Assembly (NCBI GenBank): GCA_031269995.1
Contig: JAISYI010000017.1
Location: forward strand, 1 to 32,504
DNA: 32,504 nt
Origin: Holosporaceae bacterium
GTDB lineage: Bacteria; Pseudomonadota; Alphaproteobacteria; UBA3830
Direction: 5' to 3'
A program made the translations under genes and the position numbers. Of this stretch, positions 1 to 8,329 are shown piece after piece. The notes under the pieces are model-generated. The model ran no database searches. It was given only the letters and a program-made list of their open reading frames with translations, and was not told where the DNA came from. Position 1 is the stretch's first letter. Each line of letters begins with the position of its first letter.

Positions 1-109
1 AGAACTTCGCACTATCACCTGTTTCGAGCACGATCCGATTTGCGACCATTGTTTCGATTTCTGCCAGTCGATCCTTAAAAACGAGCCGTTTCAACCGAGA
101 TACGGTCAT
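1..109 (-). other. Possible 5' end of an unidentified gene at the left edge
   Basis: On the minus strand an ATG at 109-107 opens a frame that runs without a stop to the window edge (36 codons, beginning MTVSRLKRLVFKDRL). No convincing Shine-Dalgarno lies upstream, and I do not recognise the peptide. Two plus-strand frames are also open across the same stretch; one, rich in Cys and His, runs from base 2 to a stop near 178. The true coding strand therefore cannot be decided from this fragment. It may equally be non-coding flank of the insertion sequences that follow. Confidence 0.2.
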
Positions 110-208
110 AGCGGCCACAGAGGAAAAGGGAAACCTGCGGCACGCAGATTATACCAATCCTCATTATTAATTAACTAAAAGGGCTTGATAAAGCTTGTCT
201 AAGGTGAT

Positions 209-229
209 ATCTTAATTAGGGATTAAGAT
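209..229 (+). repeat. Perfect 8-bp inverted repeat upstream of the IS630 transposase
   Basis: ATCTTAAT at 209-216 and ATTAAGAT at 222-229 are exact reverse complements around a 5-nt loop. The hairpin ends just before the strong GAGGAGG ribosome binding site at 232-238. Such a structure may damp transcription running into the transposase, or may be part of the element's terminal region; both readings are inference. Confidence 0.5.
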
Positions 230-241
230 AGTGAGGAGGAA

Positions 242-733
242 ATGTCAAGGAAGTCAGGATTGTTGAGCGAAGAAACAGAAAAGGCGGCAGGGCAGGCGCT
301 GAAAAAATGTTCGAAAGAGAAGCTTGTTGTGAGGAAATTAGAGGCAATCATCGCGGCATGCAGGCACGGAATCAGCAGTGTCGCAAGGGTTTACGGGGTA
401 ACGGACACGACTCTTCGAAGTTGGATCAGGCGTTTTTGCGAAGATCGGACTGATCGGCTGAAAGCGCCTCCGGGCCGTTGCAGAAAAAGCATTTTGAACG
501 CAAAAGACAGGGAAGTGATTTTAGACCTGATAAAAGAAAATTCACAACTTACAGGCGTGATGTTATGCGGAAAAGTTTTGGAAATTTGCGGCAAAAAAGT
601 CAGTTTAGCGACGATGTACAGGGAGCTTGAATAGCTTGGTTATTCACATATAACGCCTCGCCCCCGGCATTATAAACAGAACAAAGCGGATGTCGAAGAC
701 TTTAAAAAAAGGTTCAAGGGTAGATTAGATTGA
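242..733 (+). pseudogene. IS630-family transposase, N-terminal fragment with internal stop
   Basis: The frame opens with ATG at 242 behind a strong GAGGAGG site and gives 130 residues up to a TAG at 632-634. Residues of roughly 30-75 form the helix-turn-helix typical of IS630 transposases (ISSVARVYGVTDTTLRSWI), followed by the Pro/Arg-rich linker and second HTH (VILDLIKENSQLTGV). After the TAG the same frame continues with LGYSHITPRPRHYKQN, which is the next conserved IS630 segment, and stops again at TGA 731-733. The TAG therefore replaces a sense codon inside the family sequence. The catalytic DDE domain that should follow is absent, so this copy cannot transpose. Confidence 0.8.
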
Positions 734-763
734 TTTTCTAGCCGGATAAGCTAGGATATATCA

Positions 764-1366
764 ATGAAAAATAGATACATAAAAAATGCTCATATTTCTG
801 AAGCCAAATTCAAGGAGATATTGCGCCTATTTGGAGCAGATTTAACAGCAACGCAAATCTCTGAATTAGCAAAGCTAGAGAGGAAGACCGTCAATCGGAT
901 TTTACAACTTTTGCGAGCAAGGATTGCTGAATTTGCAGAGGAAGAATCATGTTTTTGTTCCGGAGAAATAGAAATTGACGAGAGTTATTTCGGAGCAAGA
1001 AGAGTCCGAGGAAAGAGAGGTCGCGGGGCGTTAGGAAAAACCAAGGTATTTGGCATGAAAAAGCGAGATGATAAGGTGTATACGCAAGTAGTAGCGAATT
1101 GCTCAGCGGCGGAATTAGTACCAATAATCAAGAAGTTAGCGCCGAATGATTCAACAATTTACAGCGACGAATGGAAGGCATACGATGGTCTTGTGAATGA
1201 AGGATACAAGAAGCATTATCGAGTGAAGCACAGTGATGATGTTTTTGCTAATGGGAGGGCGCACATGAACGGGATAGAGAATTTTTGGGGAGTAGCTAAA
1301 AGTAGACTCATAAAACTTCTTGGCATACGAAAAGAAAAATTCAACCTACACTTAAAGGAGACATAG
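764..1366 (+). CDS. IS1595-family (IS1016/ISSod11-like) transposase, C-terminally truncated
   Basis: This 200-residue DDE transposase belongs by motif to the IS1595 group. Residues 15-50 form an N-terminal HTH. The catalytic segments are present: EIEIDESYFG (D72), IYSDEWKAYD (D135) and HMNGIENFWG (E172), with the basic RGKRGRG stretch at 82-88. The protein ends at LHLKET followed by TAG (1364-1366), but the frame continues WRFNHKHE, matching the family's usual KECEWRFN-type ending. A nonsense change has thus removed the last part of the protein, and the remaining tail is lost at the border with the por operon. The core catalytic residues are intact, but activity is doubtful. No clear Shine-Dalgarno precedes ATG 764. 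Confidence 0.8.
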   Translation: MKNRYIKNAHISEAKFKEILRLFGADLTATQISELAKLERKTVNRILQLLRARIAEFAEEESCFCSGEIEIDESYFGARRVRGKRGRGALGKTKVFGMKKRDDKVYTQVVANCSAAELVPIIKKLAPNDSTIYSDEWKAYDGLVNEGYKKHYRVKHSDDVFANGRAHMNGIENFWGVAKSRLIKLLGIRKEKFNLHLKET

Positions 1367-1395
1367 TGGCGCTTTAATCATAAACATGAACAAGA

Positions 1396-3018
1396 TCACC
1401 CTTTCTCATCTGCGACCATCCGGATAGCGCCGCAGGGGCATTCTGACGAGCAAATTCCACATCCTTTACAATAATTGTAGTTTATCTCCAGCGACCCATC
1501 AAGATGTTTTATGATAGCATTGTCTGGACAGTATTCATAGCAGTTGTAGCAGTGAAAGCAATTCCCGCAGGAAAAACAGCGGGATGCTTGGCGCACTATT
1601 TCCCTGTCTGAGTAGGAAACGCCAATTTCGTGGAAAGAAAGATCATTTGGCCTGCTGACATTAATCCGAGGATCTTTTCTATAGTAGACAGTATTTAGTT
1701 TTTTGAAATGAGCCACATCGTTCTTGGTTTTATTTGGCATAGTAACACCGCGAACATAGGTATCGATTCCGCGAGCGGCTTTTTTAGCGTGACCTATGGC
1801 GGTCGTTACAGAGCGTTTCCCGGGAACTATGTCTCCTCCGGCAAAAATGCCTTCCTCCTGCGTCATCATGTTTCTATCAACTTCGATACGCCCCTTTTCT
1901 GTAACCCGAATCGCGTCAAAATCGCGAAAGAATCCCGTGTCCATTGCCTGCCCAATAGCAAAAATAACGCTGTCGGCCTGAAATACTTCTGTATCCCCTG
2001 ATTTGGACAAAATTTCAAACTCTTCATCATAGTTCATTTTATCTACTAAAATCGAATTCCCATCTATGCTGTTGATGGTGCGAAGACAGAGGATCTCGAT
2101 CCCTTCGGATAGAGCAGCATTGATTTCAATTTCATGCGCCGGCATGTCGTTGATGGTGCGTCTGTAAATGATCTTCACACTCTCTGCTCCAAGGCGCAAG
2201 GCAGTTCTAGCTGCGTCGACGGCTGTGTTGCCGCCACCATATACAAAAACTTTCTGTCCAAAGCTCGGGAGATCCATAGGGGTTTCCTCCAACCTTCGGA
2301 ACAGATCTATTGCATCAATAACGGCGGCTCCGTTTTTCATAATAACGTCAGTTTTGGACGCTCTATGCGCACCAATGGCAGCATAGAGTGCATCGAATTC
2401 CCCTATTATGTCGTCGTGAATACCAGAGATTTTATTTCCGCAGATAATTTTCACACCGTAATCTTCTATTCTCTTGATTTCAGCGTCCATAACTTCGGTG
2501 GAAAGCCTATAGCGAGGAACTCCGTAGCGCATCATTCCTCCAGGTTTAGCTCGACTTTCGTAAACTGTAACTTCGTGGCCAAGCTTTCTTAGAAAATATG
2601 CTGCCGATAGCCCGCCAGGACCTGCGCCGACTACAATAATCTTTTTGCCACTATTCTGGGCACTATCTGCAAATTTCCAGCCATTGGTAATGGCAGCGTC
2701 GCCTATCGAACGTTCTATCATATTGATGTTCACTGAGCCGTCAAACTGTCCACGACAGCATGTTTTTTCGCAGGAGTGATAGCAAATGCGCCCCATTATT
2801 GCCGGAAATGGGTTATCTCTAACCATTACTTCCCAGGCCTCCCGAAATTTTCCTGCTTTTGCCAATGACAACCACAGCTGTATGTTTTCTCCAGCGGGAC
2901 AGGTAGCACTACAAGGAGGTAATCCTGCTATATATTCGGGTTTAATTGTCCTCCAAGATCCGGTATGATTCCCGAGACTCGTTCCGGCCTCGATAACCGT
3001 CGCGAATGTTTTAGGCAT
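1396..3018 (-). CDS. GltD-like NAD(P)H flavoprotein fused to C-terminal ferredoxin domain (por operon)
   Basis: This 540-residue protein is built like the glutamate synthase small subunit / NADPH:ferredoxin oxidoreductase family. N-terminal cysteines C36, C40, C79, C83 and C87 can ligate iron-sulfur clusters. An FAD-binding GAGPGG is at 131-136 and an NAD(P)H-binding GGGNTAVD at 261-268. From residue 481 the tail carries eleven cysteines, including two ferredoxin-like sets (CYNCYEYCP and [12 protein letters not shown]). No glutamate synthase large subunit is nearby. It is the last gene of the porGAB operon, overlaps porB by 8 nt and has its own GGAGGG site inside porB. It therefore probably takes electrons from the Por complex and reduces NAD(P)+, its tail replacing the separate delta subunit. 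The redox role is inference; the fold assignment is firm. Confidence 0.85.
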   Translation of the reverse strand: MPKTFATVIEAGTSLGNHTGSWRTIKPEYIAGLPPCSATCPAGENIQLWLSLAKAGKFREAWEVMVRDNPFPAIMGRICYHSCEKTCCRGQFDGSVNINMIERSIGDAAITNGWKFADSAQNSGKKIIVVGAGPGGLSAAYFLRKLGHEVTVYESRAKPGGMMRYGVPRYRLSTEVMDAEIKRIEDYGVKIICGNKISGIHDDIIGEFDALYAAIGAHRASKTDVIMKNGAAVIDAIDLFRRLEETPMDLPSFGQKVFVYGGGNTAVDAARTALRLGAESVKIIYRRTINDMPAHEIEINAALSEGIEILCLRTINSIDGNSILVDKMNYDEEFEILSKSGDTEVFQADSVIFAIGQAMDTGFFRDFDAIRVTEKGRIEVDRNMMTQEEGIFAGGDIVPGKRSVTTAIGHAKKAARGIDTYVRGVTMPNKTKNDVAHFKKLNTVYYRKDPRINVSRPNDLSFHEIGVSYSDREIVRQASRCFSCGNCFHCYNCYEYCPDNAIIKHLDGSLEINYNYCKGCGICSSECPCGAIRMVADEKG

Positions 3019-3976
3019 TCAGGATCCCTCCGCTTAATCTGTACAGTTCGATGTTGGAATTGGCGATATTCTGTAGTACGCCGATTGCGTCTGCTGGGGC
3101 ATTTTTTCCGAAGAGGTGCGCGAACCTTTTTTGAGATCTTAGATATTCCTCAACTGGAATTAGGTCTTCTATCTGAGTCGATCTAACTTGCTTGCCATGC
3201 TCTGCTTCGAATAGTGGAAAAAGACCACACTGAATGGCGAGGCGGGCAATTTTTATGGTCTCTGAAGTTGGATATCCCCATCCTAGTGGGCATGGCACGT
3301 GAATATGGACATACCTGGCTCCGTGGATACCTATCGCTCGCCGCACCTTCTCCTCCAGATCAGGGATATTGGCAATGCTTGCTGTTGCAATATAGGGAAT
3401 GCCGTGTGCCATCGCGATCTTTGGGACGTTTTTACCGGTCTGTGAATCGCTTCCCATGTAACTTTTATTTGGTAAAGTGGTTGCGGTTCTGGCTAATGGT
3501 GGAGTCGCTCCGGATCGCTGCACACCGGTGTTCATATAAGCTTGATTATCATAGCAAATGTACAAAACATCGTCGTTCCGGTCAAACATACCAGAAAGGC
3601 ATCCCATGCCTATGTCAAACGTAGATCCATCTCCCCCTTGAGCGATGACACGCACGTCGTCTCTACCCTGGCGACGAAGAGCTGCGGCAACGCCAGTCGC
3701 TACTGCTGGAGCGTTACCAAACAAGGAATGCAGCCAGGGAACATTCCAGGAATTTTCCGGAAAATAACAAGTGAATACTTCCAAACACCCCGTTGCATTA
3801 ACAACGATGATTTTTCCGTTGGTCTCTCGATGAGCAGCATCGATGGCACATCTCGCGCCCAGTGCTTCTCCACATCCCTGGCACCCTCTATGCCCGCTTG
3901 TTAAAGTGTTTGGCCTGTCGTGGCTAGATTGGACGGTCGTAAATTCCTCAACATCCTTAAGGGTGGAATATGACAT
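3011..3976 (-). CDS. porB: Pyruvate:ferredoxin oxidoreductase, beta subunit
   Basis: This is the 321-residue thiamine pyrophosphate subunit of a four-subunit 2-oxoacid:ferredoxin oxidoreductase. It oxidatively decarboxylates pyruvate to acetyl-CoA in the cytoplasm. GDGSTFDIG at 115-123 with the following [12 protein letters not shown] is the TPP/Mg binding site. C32, C35, C64 and C229 (in PCPLGW) are placed like the four ligands of the subunit's 4Fe-4S cluster. I chose ATG 3976, which shares one base with the porA stop (TGATG) and sits behind GGAGG at good spacing; a TTG one codon earlier is less likely. Length matches PorB rather than the larger single-chain enzymes. Substrate preference for pyruvate over other 2-oxoacids is inferred from subunit sizes. 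Confidence 0.88.
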   Translation of the reverse strand: MSYSTLKDVEEFTTVQSSHDRPNTLTSGHRGCQGCGEALGARCAIDAAHRETNGKIIVVNATGCLEVFTCYFPENSWNVPWLHSLFGNAPAVATGVAAALRRQGRDDVRVIAQGGDGSTFDIGMGCLSGMFDRNDDVLYICYDNQAYMNTGVQRSGATPPLARTATTLPNKSYMGSDSQTGKNVPKIAMAHGIPYIATASIANIPDLEEKVRRAIGIHGARYVHIHVPCPLGWGYPTSETIKIARLAIQCGLFPLFEAEHGKQVRSTQIEDLIPVEEYLRSQKRFAHLFGKNAPADAIGVLQNIANSNIELYRLSGGILNA

Positions 3977-5172
3977 CAAATCATTCCTCCAAGATAGTGA
4001 AGTTTCAACGATGTGTATTTTTCGGCTGCAATGTCTTCTTTTAGACCCAAAAATGTGATTTGTTCATGGGTTCTCTTTAAAAAACACTCCTTCAGTAGAT
4101 TCCTGGTGATACTTCTTCCACCTATTCCTGCTACTACTGAAATCACTCTTACGTCAATATCCTTTAGTGCCAATTCGACTTCCTGGGACAAAAATCCACC
4201 AATCCCAAGGGCAAAAGCTTTCTCAACGACTATTACCTTGGCGACATTCTTTAAAACCATTCGGAGAGCGGCAGATGGAAAAGGTCTATAGCTGACTAAA
4301 GAGACGACTCCGAACATTTCGCCGCTCGCATTCAGCTCATCCACCACATCCTTTATAGTTCCAGAGACTGATCCCATGGCTATGACGACAGTTTTTGCGT
4401 TGTCAGTATGGTATTTGCGTAGCAAACCACCGGAATCTCGAGAAAACTGCCTTTTGAACTCATCACTAACGAGAGAAATAATCTCTAGAGCATCGGTTTG
4501 CTTACGGTGGGCCAGGTAGCGTACTTCCATGAAATACTCTGGAGAAACCATTGCTCCAACAGCTATAGGGTTTCTTTCATCCATATAGATATTTGGAACG
4601 TAGGGAGGCAGAAATTCATCAACTTCCTCCTGGAAAGGAATGTCCACCCGTTCATAGGCATGTGTCAGGATAAATCCATCCACACAGATCATCGTCGGAC
4701 ACAGCATTTTTTCCGCGATTTTGAATGCCTGTATATGAAGATCAAGCGCCTCCTGGTTCGTTTCAGCGAAGAGCATGATCCAACCAGCATCCCGCGCCGC
4801 CATGGCATCGGAATGATCATTCCAAATGTTGATTGGCGCTCCGATGGTTCTATTACCCAGCGTCATAACTATTGGCAGTTCCATCCCGGATGCATTGTAG
4901 ACAGCCTCCATCATGTATAGCAGTCCCTGGCTTGATGTGGCGGTGTAACTGCGTACTCCTGTTGCCTGCGAGCCAATAGCGACGCTAAGTGCCGCCATTT
5001 CGGACTCTACGTTGATGAACTCTCCTTCAGACAAATCTCCACTTCTTATAAGCTCGCCTATTCCTTCTACTATGTGCGTCTGCGGAGTAATTGGATATGC
5101 ACAGACAACTCCAGGCCTACACAGCACTACTGCTTTAGCTATAGCCTGAGATCCTTCTAGTTGATAAAGCAT
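3976..5172 (-). CDS. porA: Pyruvate:ferredoxin oxidoreductase, alpha subunit
   Basis: At 398 residues this matches the alpha subunit of four-subunit pyruvate:ferredoxin oxidoreductases. The N-terminal pyrimidine-binding domain shows YPITPQT at 26-32, the INVESEMAA segment with the TPP-activating glutamate near 58, and TSSQGL at about 79-84. The transketolase C-terminal-like domain II occupies roughly 240-380. It makes the active site together with PorB. The start codon overlaps the porG stop by one base (TAATG) and the end overlaps the porB start, so the three are translationally coupled. A 2-oxoisovalerate or 2-oxoglutarate enzyme is an alternative, but the alpha/beta/gamma lengths fit pyruvate best. 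Confidence 0.88.
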   Translation of the reverse strand: MLYQLEGSQAIAKAVVLCRPGVVCAYPITPQTHIVEGIGELIRSGDLSEGEFINVESEMAALSVAIGSQATGVRSYTATSSQGLLYMMEAVYNASGMELPIVMTLGNRTIGAPINIWNDHSDAMAARDAGWIMLFAETNQEALDLHIQAFKIAEKMLCPTMICVDGFILTHAYERVDIPFQEEVDEFLPPYVPNIYMDERNPIAVGAMVSPEYFMEVRYLAHRKQTDALEIISLVSDEFKRQFSRDSGGLLRKYHTDNAKTVVIAMGSVSGTIKDVVDELNASGEMFGVVSLVSYRPFPSAALRMVLKNVAKVIVVEKAFALGIGGFLSQEVELALKDIDVRVISVVAGIGGRSITRNLLKECFLKRTHEQITFLGLKEDIAAEKYTSLKLHYLGGMI

Positions 5173-5711
5173 TAGCTCTCCTCTATGATTTTTTCATAGG
5201 CTACCTTCGCTGCACAGATATTTTTCTCTGCAATGGTTCCGAAAAATTTGGTTTTTATAGCTTCGATCACGGAGTCTATTTTTACGACTCCTGTTAGTGC
5301 AGAGAATCCTCCCAGCAGAACGGCATTAGGAATCGGTCGGCCGATCTGCTCGATGGCGATCCTCGTTGCGTCAATGCATTTCATGGTAATATTCTGCTGT
5401 TGATAAACTAAAGGCACTGGGGAGTTTATTAGAACAAATCCCCCGGGAACCACATCGATGAAAACTCTGGGCAAATCGATTGCTGTCGGGTCCTGCACTA
5501 TCAGGGCATCTGGCTCAAGAATCGGCTCTCGGAGTCGAATCTCTTTGTCCGAGATCCTGCAAAAAGCTAGAACTGGCGCGCCCATTCTCTCAGACCCAAA
5601 GCTTGGAAATGCCTGGGCATGCTTGTTTTCTAGAAAAGCAGCAATAGACAACGTTTCAGCTGCCGTCACTACTCCCTGTCCACCTCTACCGTGAATCCGC
5701 ACTTGAAACAT
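5172..5711 (-). CDS. porG: Pyruvate:ferredoxin oxidoreductase, gamma subunit
   Basis: This 179-residue subunit begins MFQVRIHGRGGQG, the hallmark of the gamma (CoA-binding) chain of 2-oxoacid:acceptor oxidoreductases. PSFGSERMGAPV at 36-47 is a second family signature. The frame is open further upstream, to 5783, but those residues do not look like this family; ATG 5711 has a GAGGG at ideal distance and gives the usual N-terminus (ATG 5717 is the alternative). It is the first gene of the por operon and is divergent from ffh across about 130 nt. That intergenic stretch should contain the operon promoter, though I could not pick a convincing -35/-10 pair. Confidence 0.87.
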   Translation of the reverse strand: MFQVRIHGRGGQGVVTAAETLSIAAFLENKHAQAFPSFGSERMGAPVLAFCRISDKEIRLREPILEPDALIVQDPTAIDLPRVFIDVVPGGFVLINSPVPLVYQQQNITMKCIDATRIAIEQIGRPIPNAVLLGGFSALTGVVKIDSVIEAIKTKFFGTIAEKNICAAKVAYEKIIEES

Positions 5712-5840
5712 TACCATAATCCCTCGCGGAACATCATAACGATATCCAAGACTGCCAAATAAATAAAGATGGATGTTTTGCAAAGTTTTTGATACCCTGC
5801 AACACGTTGTAAATGTGAATAAAGCCAGAGATCTAACGGA

Positions 5841-7181
5841 ATGTTTGATTCTTTTTCGAATAGAATTATTGGTATTTTTGAAAAATTGCGCAAAAGTGGC
5901 GTTCTGAAAGAATCGGATGTGGATGAAGCTCTGCGGGAAATTCGAGTAGCACTCCTAGAAGCAGATGTTTCTCTCGAGGTTGCTAAAAAATTCATTGCAG
6001 AGGTAAAAGAAAAAGCTGTCGGGCAGAATGTAATAAAATCTGTTTCTCCAGGGCAAATGGTAACAAAAATCGTCCATGAGCATTTGGTGGAGCTTCTTGG
6101 AAATTCCGCAACTCTGAAATTCGAAAAAAAACCCTATAAAATAATGGTGGTAGGACTGCAAGGAGCAGGCAAAACCACCAGCGTTGTGAAACTAGCGGCG
6201 CTATTTTTAAAGAAAAACAAAAAAGTCGCAATAGCTTCCACGGATATTTATCGTCCTGCAGCCATCGAGCAATTGCGTGTGTTATCAAGCAGGGTCAGAG
6301 GCGTGGTTTTTGCACAGGATCTAATAAGCAATGACGTGGATAGTATCTGTAAAAATGCCTTGAATACGGTAAAAAACGAGGAGGTGGATGCATTGATCCT
6401 TGATACCGCAGGACGGCTTCATATCGACGAGATGAAAATGCAGGAATTACTCCGCATCCAAGACATCGTCAAGCCGGATGAAGTTCTGCTTGTTATTGAT
6501 ATCATGACCGGCCAAGACGCTCTAAATATTGCACGAAAATTTTCTCAGAATCTCAAAATTTCCGGTGCGATTCTGACTCGTGTGGATGGAGATGCTCGTG
6601 GCGGAGTTGCTTTATCAATGCGTGCTGTCACTGGTTGTGAAATAAAATTCCTCTGCACCGGTGAGCAGCTTGATGATATAGAATTCTTTCAGGCGGAACG
6701 GATTGCCGATAGGCTTCTTGGTATGGGAGATATTATCTCCCTCGTCGAGAAAGCCAAGGAGGTCTTCTCCGAAGAAGAGGCTGAAAAAACAACGCAAAAT
6801 CTTCAGCGTGGGGTTTTTACCTTTGATGATCTTGCTTCGCAGCTGGAGAAAATGTCCAAATTTGGCGGATTGAGTGCTATCCTCAAAATGCTTCCCCAGA
6901 GCAGAGAGTTAGATGTTCTACTGGAAACACACGGCATGTCTGAGAAAACTCTTGATCGAAATCTTGCGATAATTAGATCGATGACTAAACAAGAAAAACG
7001 AAATCATAAGTTACTCAATGGATCGAGAAAGAAAAGAATCGCTGCCGGATCTGGCGTCGCTGTGCAGGAGGTTAACAAGCTAATCAAACAATATGAAGGC
7101 GCACTTGACATTTTTAGGAAAATGGGCAAAAATGTGGATGCTGGAACGCTGTTTGGTAGGAAAAAGATGAGAGGGCGATGA
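5841..7181 (+). CDS. ffh: Signal recognition particle protein Ffh (SRP54)
   Basis: Ffh binds signal peptides of nascent inner-membrane proteins together with 4.5S RNA and docks at FtsY. The N domain (1-90) is followed by the GTPase G domain: GLQGAGKTT at 105-113, STDIYRPAA near 133-141, DTAGR at 188-192 and TRVDGD at 246-251. The Arg variant TRVD is usual in alphaproteobacteria. The M domain (about 320-446) has the RNA-binding GSRKKRIAAGSG segment and the FRKMG end. Length, 446 residues, is normal. ATG 5841 yields the standard MFDSFSNRI start. The usual downstream rpsP-rimM-trmD-rplS genes are absent; instead an acyltransferase gene overlaps its stop. Confidence 0.97.
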   Translation: MFDSFSNRIIGIFEKLRKSGVLKESDVDEALREIRVALLEADVSLEVAKKFIAEVKEKAVGQNVIKSVSPGQMVTKIVHEHLVELLGNSATLKFEKKPYKIMVVGLQGAGKTTSVVKLAALFLKKNKKVAIASTDIYRPAAIEQLRVLSSRVRGVVFAQDLISNDVDSICKNALNTVKNEEVDALILDTAGRLHIDEMKMQELLRIQDIVKPDEVLLVIDIMTGQDALNIARKFSQNLKISGAILTRVDGDARGGVALSMRAVTGCEIKFLCTGEQLDDIEFFQAERIADRLLGMGDIISLVEKAKEVFSEEEAEKTTQNLQRGVFTFDDLASQLEKMSKFGGLSAILKMLPQSRELDVLLETHGMSEKTLDRNLAIIRSMTKQEKRNHKLLNGSRKKRIAAGSGVAVQEVNKLIKQYEGALDIFRKMGKNVDAGTLFGRKKMRGR

Positions 7182-8287
7182 TAGAAGGGATAGAGAGGCT
7201 ACGAGGTGTTGCCTGCATTTTAGTTGTAATTCACCATATTATTTGGATATGTCCGCTGCGTTTCATCCATGAGATAATTCCAAAACATCTGTTGAACGCT
7301 GGAGGGGGGATGCGCATATTCTTTGCTATCTCTGGCTTCGTCATCACCTTATCTTTGCGAGATAAAATCGCGGCAGCATCCGGGGATTTGTTTTTAGATC
7401 GCCTAATAGGAATGAAGACCACACTTTTGACCTTTTATAAAAAACGTATTTGCCGCATATTCCCGATGGTGATTTTCGTTGTGCTTTTACTAGGGATTTT
7501 TCTGAACTTCACCAAGGACAATCTTATATGGCTTCCTTCGCTTCTGCGCGTCCCTGGAGAAATATTTTGTGGAGTATATAATAATTCGGTAGAGCTTTTT
7601 ACGGAAACGGAACTTGTTCATACCTGTGGAACTGGTCCATTCTGGACGCTAGCCATCGAGATGACTTTCTATGCTTTTTGGCCAATCTGCCTGCTTCTCT
7701 GTAGAAACGACAGTGCACGCGCAAAGACGGCATTGCTGTTGGGCTCGGGCATGATATTTGCTGTTCAGCCAATTTTTGGGGCGTATGACTTGTCGAAATA
7801 CTACCTGATACATAATAATCTGGGAGAATTGTTTTTAGGCTCTTTCCTTGCATATCTCTATCAGTCTCCTCGGCAGTCTTCTGGATGTTCTGCATGGGCG
7901 AAAGCCTTGGTATGTTTGCTAACGATTCTTGTTTGGGCTTCTCCCAATCTAATTGCCCCGTGCTACTATTCCAACGTCGTAGTGGGTGTCTCCGCTGTAT
8001 TCTTAGTGTCCATGGGGGTTTTTGTTCCTGGAAGCTTCAATCTGCCTTTATTGGGACCTCTGCTAAGCTACCTGGGGAGCCACTCGTTTTCTATATATGC
8101 TATTCACCTTTTCTTGGCACAGGTCGTTGTTTGGTTCACCAATTCGGCTTATTTCCACAGGGAGTCCTTCTATGAGCACGAGTTTTATCGGTGGCAGTTT
8201 ATAATCTTTGTTGTTTCACTTCTCGTCTTTGCAGAGATTGTGTATAGAGTCATAGAAAAACCGTGCAGAGAGATTGGGAGAAAATAG
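7178..8287 (+). CDS. Acyltransferase family 3 membrane protein (OafA/YrhL-like)
   Basis: This 369-residue integral membrane protein shows the acyltransferase-3 signatures. These are GIERLRGVACILVVIHH at 4-20 with the essential-type His19/His20, RIFFAISGFVITLSL at 46-60, and PFWTLAIEMTFYAFWP in the middle. About ten hydrophobic segments follow in the usual pattern. Members move acyl groups onto surface sugars such as lipopolysaccharide O-antigen, capsule or peptidoglycan; the substrate here cannot be told. It starts in an ATGA overlap with the ffh stop, so its translation may be coupled to ffh, an unusual pairing. No other surface-polysaccharide genes lie nearby. Confidence 0.9.
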   Translation: MIEGIERLRGVACILVVIHHIIWICPLRFIHEIIPKHLLNAGGGMRIFFAISGFVITLSLRDKIAAASGDLFLDRLIGMKTTLLTFYKKRICRIFPMVIFVVLLLGIFLNFTKDNLIWLPSLLRVPGEIFCGVYNNSVELFTETELVHTCGTGPFWTLAIEMTFYAFWPICLLLCRNDSARAKTALLLGSGMIFAVQPIFGAYDLSKYYLIHNNLGELFLGSFLAYLYQSPRQSSGCSAWAKALVCLLTILVWASPNLIAPCYYSNVVVGVSAVFLVSMGVFVPGSFNLPLLGPLLSYLGSHSFSIYAIHLFLAQVVVWFTNSAYFHRESFYEHEFYRWQFIIFVVSLLVFAEIVYRVIEKPCREIGRK

Positions 8288-8329
8288 CGAAGTATATGGA
8301 GCGAATCGCGTTCAAAGAGTAGGTGGGAA

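Larger units (their letters stand above)
209..1390 (+). mobile_element. Composite of two decaying IS remnants (IS630-type then IS1595-type)
   Basis: An IS630-type transposase start (242-733) is followed after 30 nt by an IS1595-type transposase (764-1366), both on the plus strand. The IS630 copy has lost its whole catalytic part, and the IS1595 copy has lost its C-terminus, whose residual homology fades at about 1390 against the stop codon of the por operon. I could not define matching terminal inverted repeats or target duplications. A short palindrome, CTAGC-7 nt-GCTAG, sits at 738-754 near the probable junction of the two elements. The arrangement suggests one element inserted in or next to the other, followed by deletion. 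Confidence 0.6.

Noticed and set aside
242-1366. Amber recoding in the two transposases
   Set aside because: TAG is used as the ordinary stop of several intact genes in the window, so nonsense mutation in decaying elements is the simpler reading.
2134-2592. 152-codon open frame on the plus strand inside the flavoprotein gene
   Set aside because: It is antisense to a gene with clear FAD and NAD(P)H motifs, and the peptide has no recognisable family or ribosome site.
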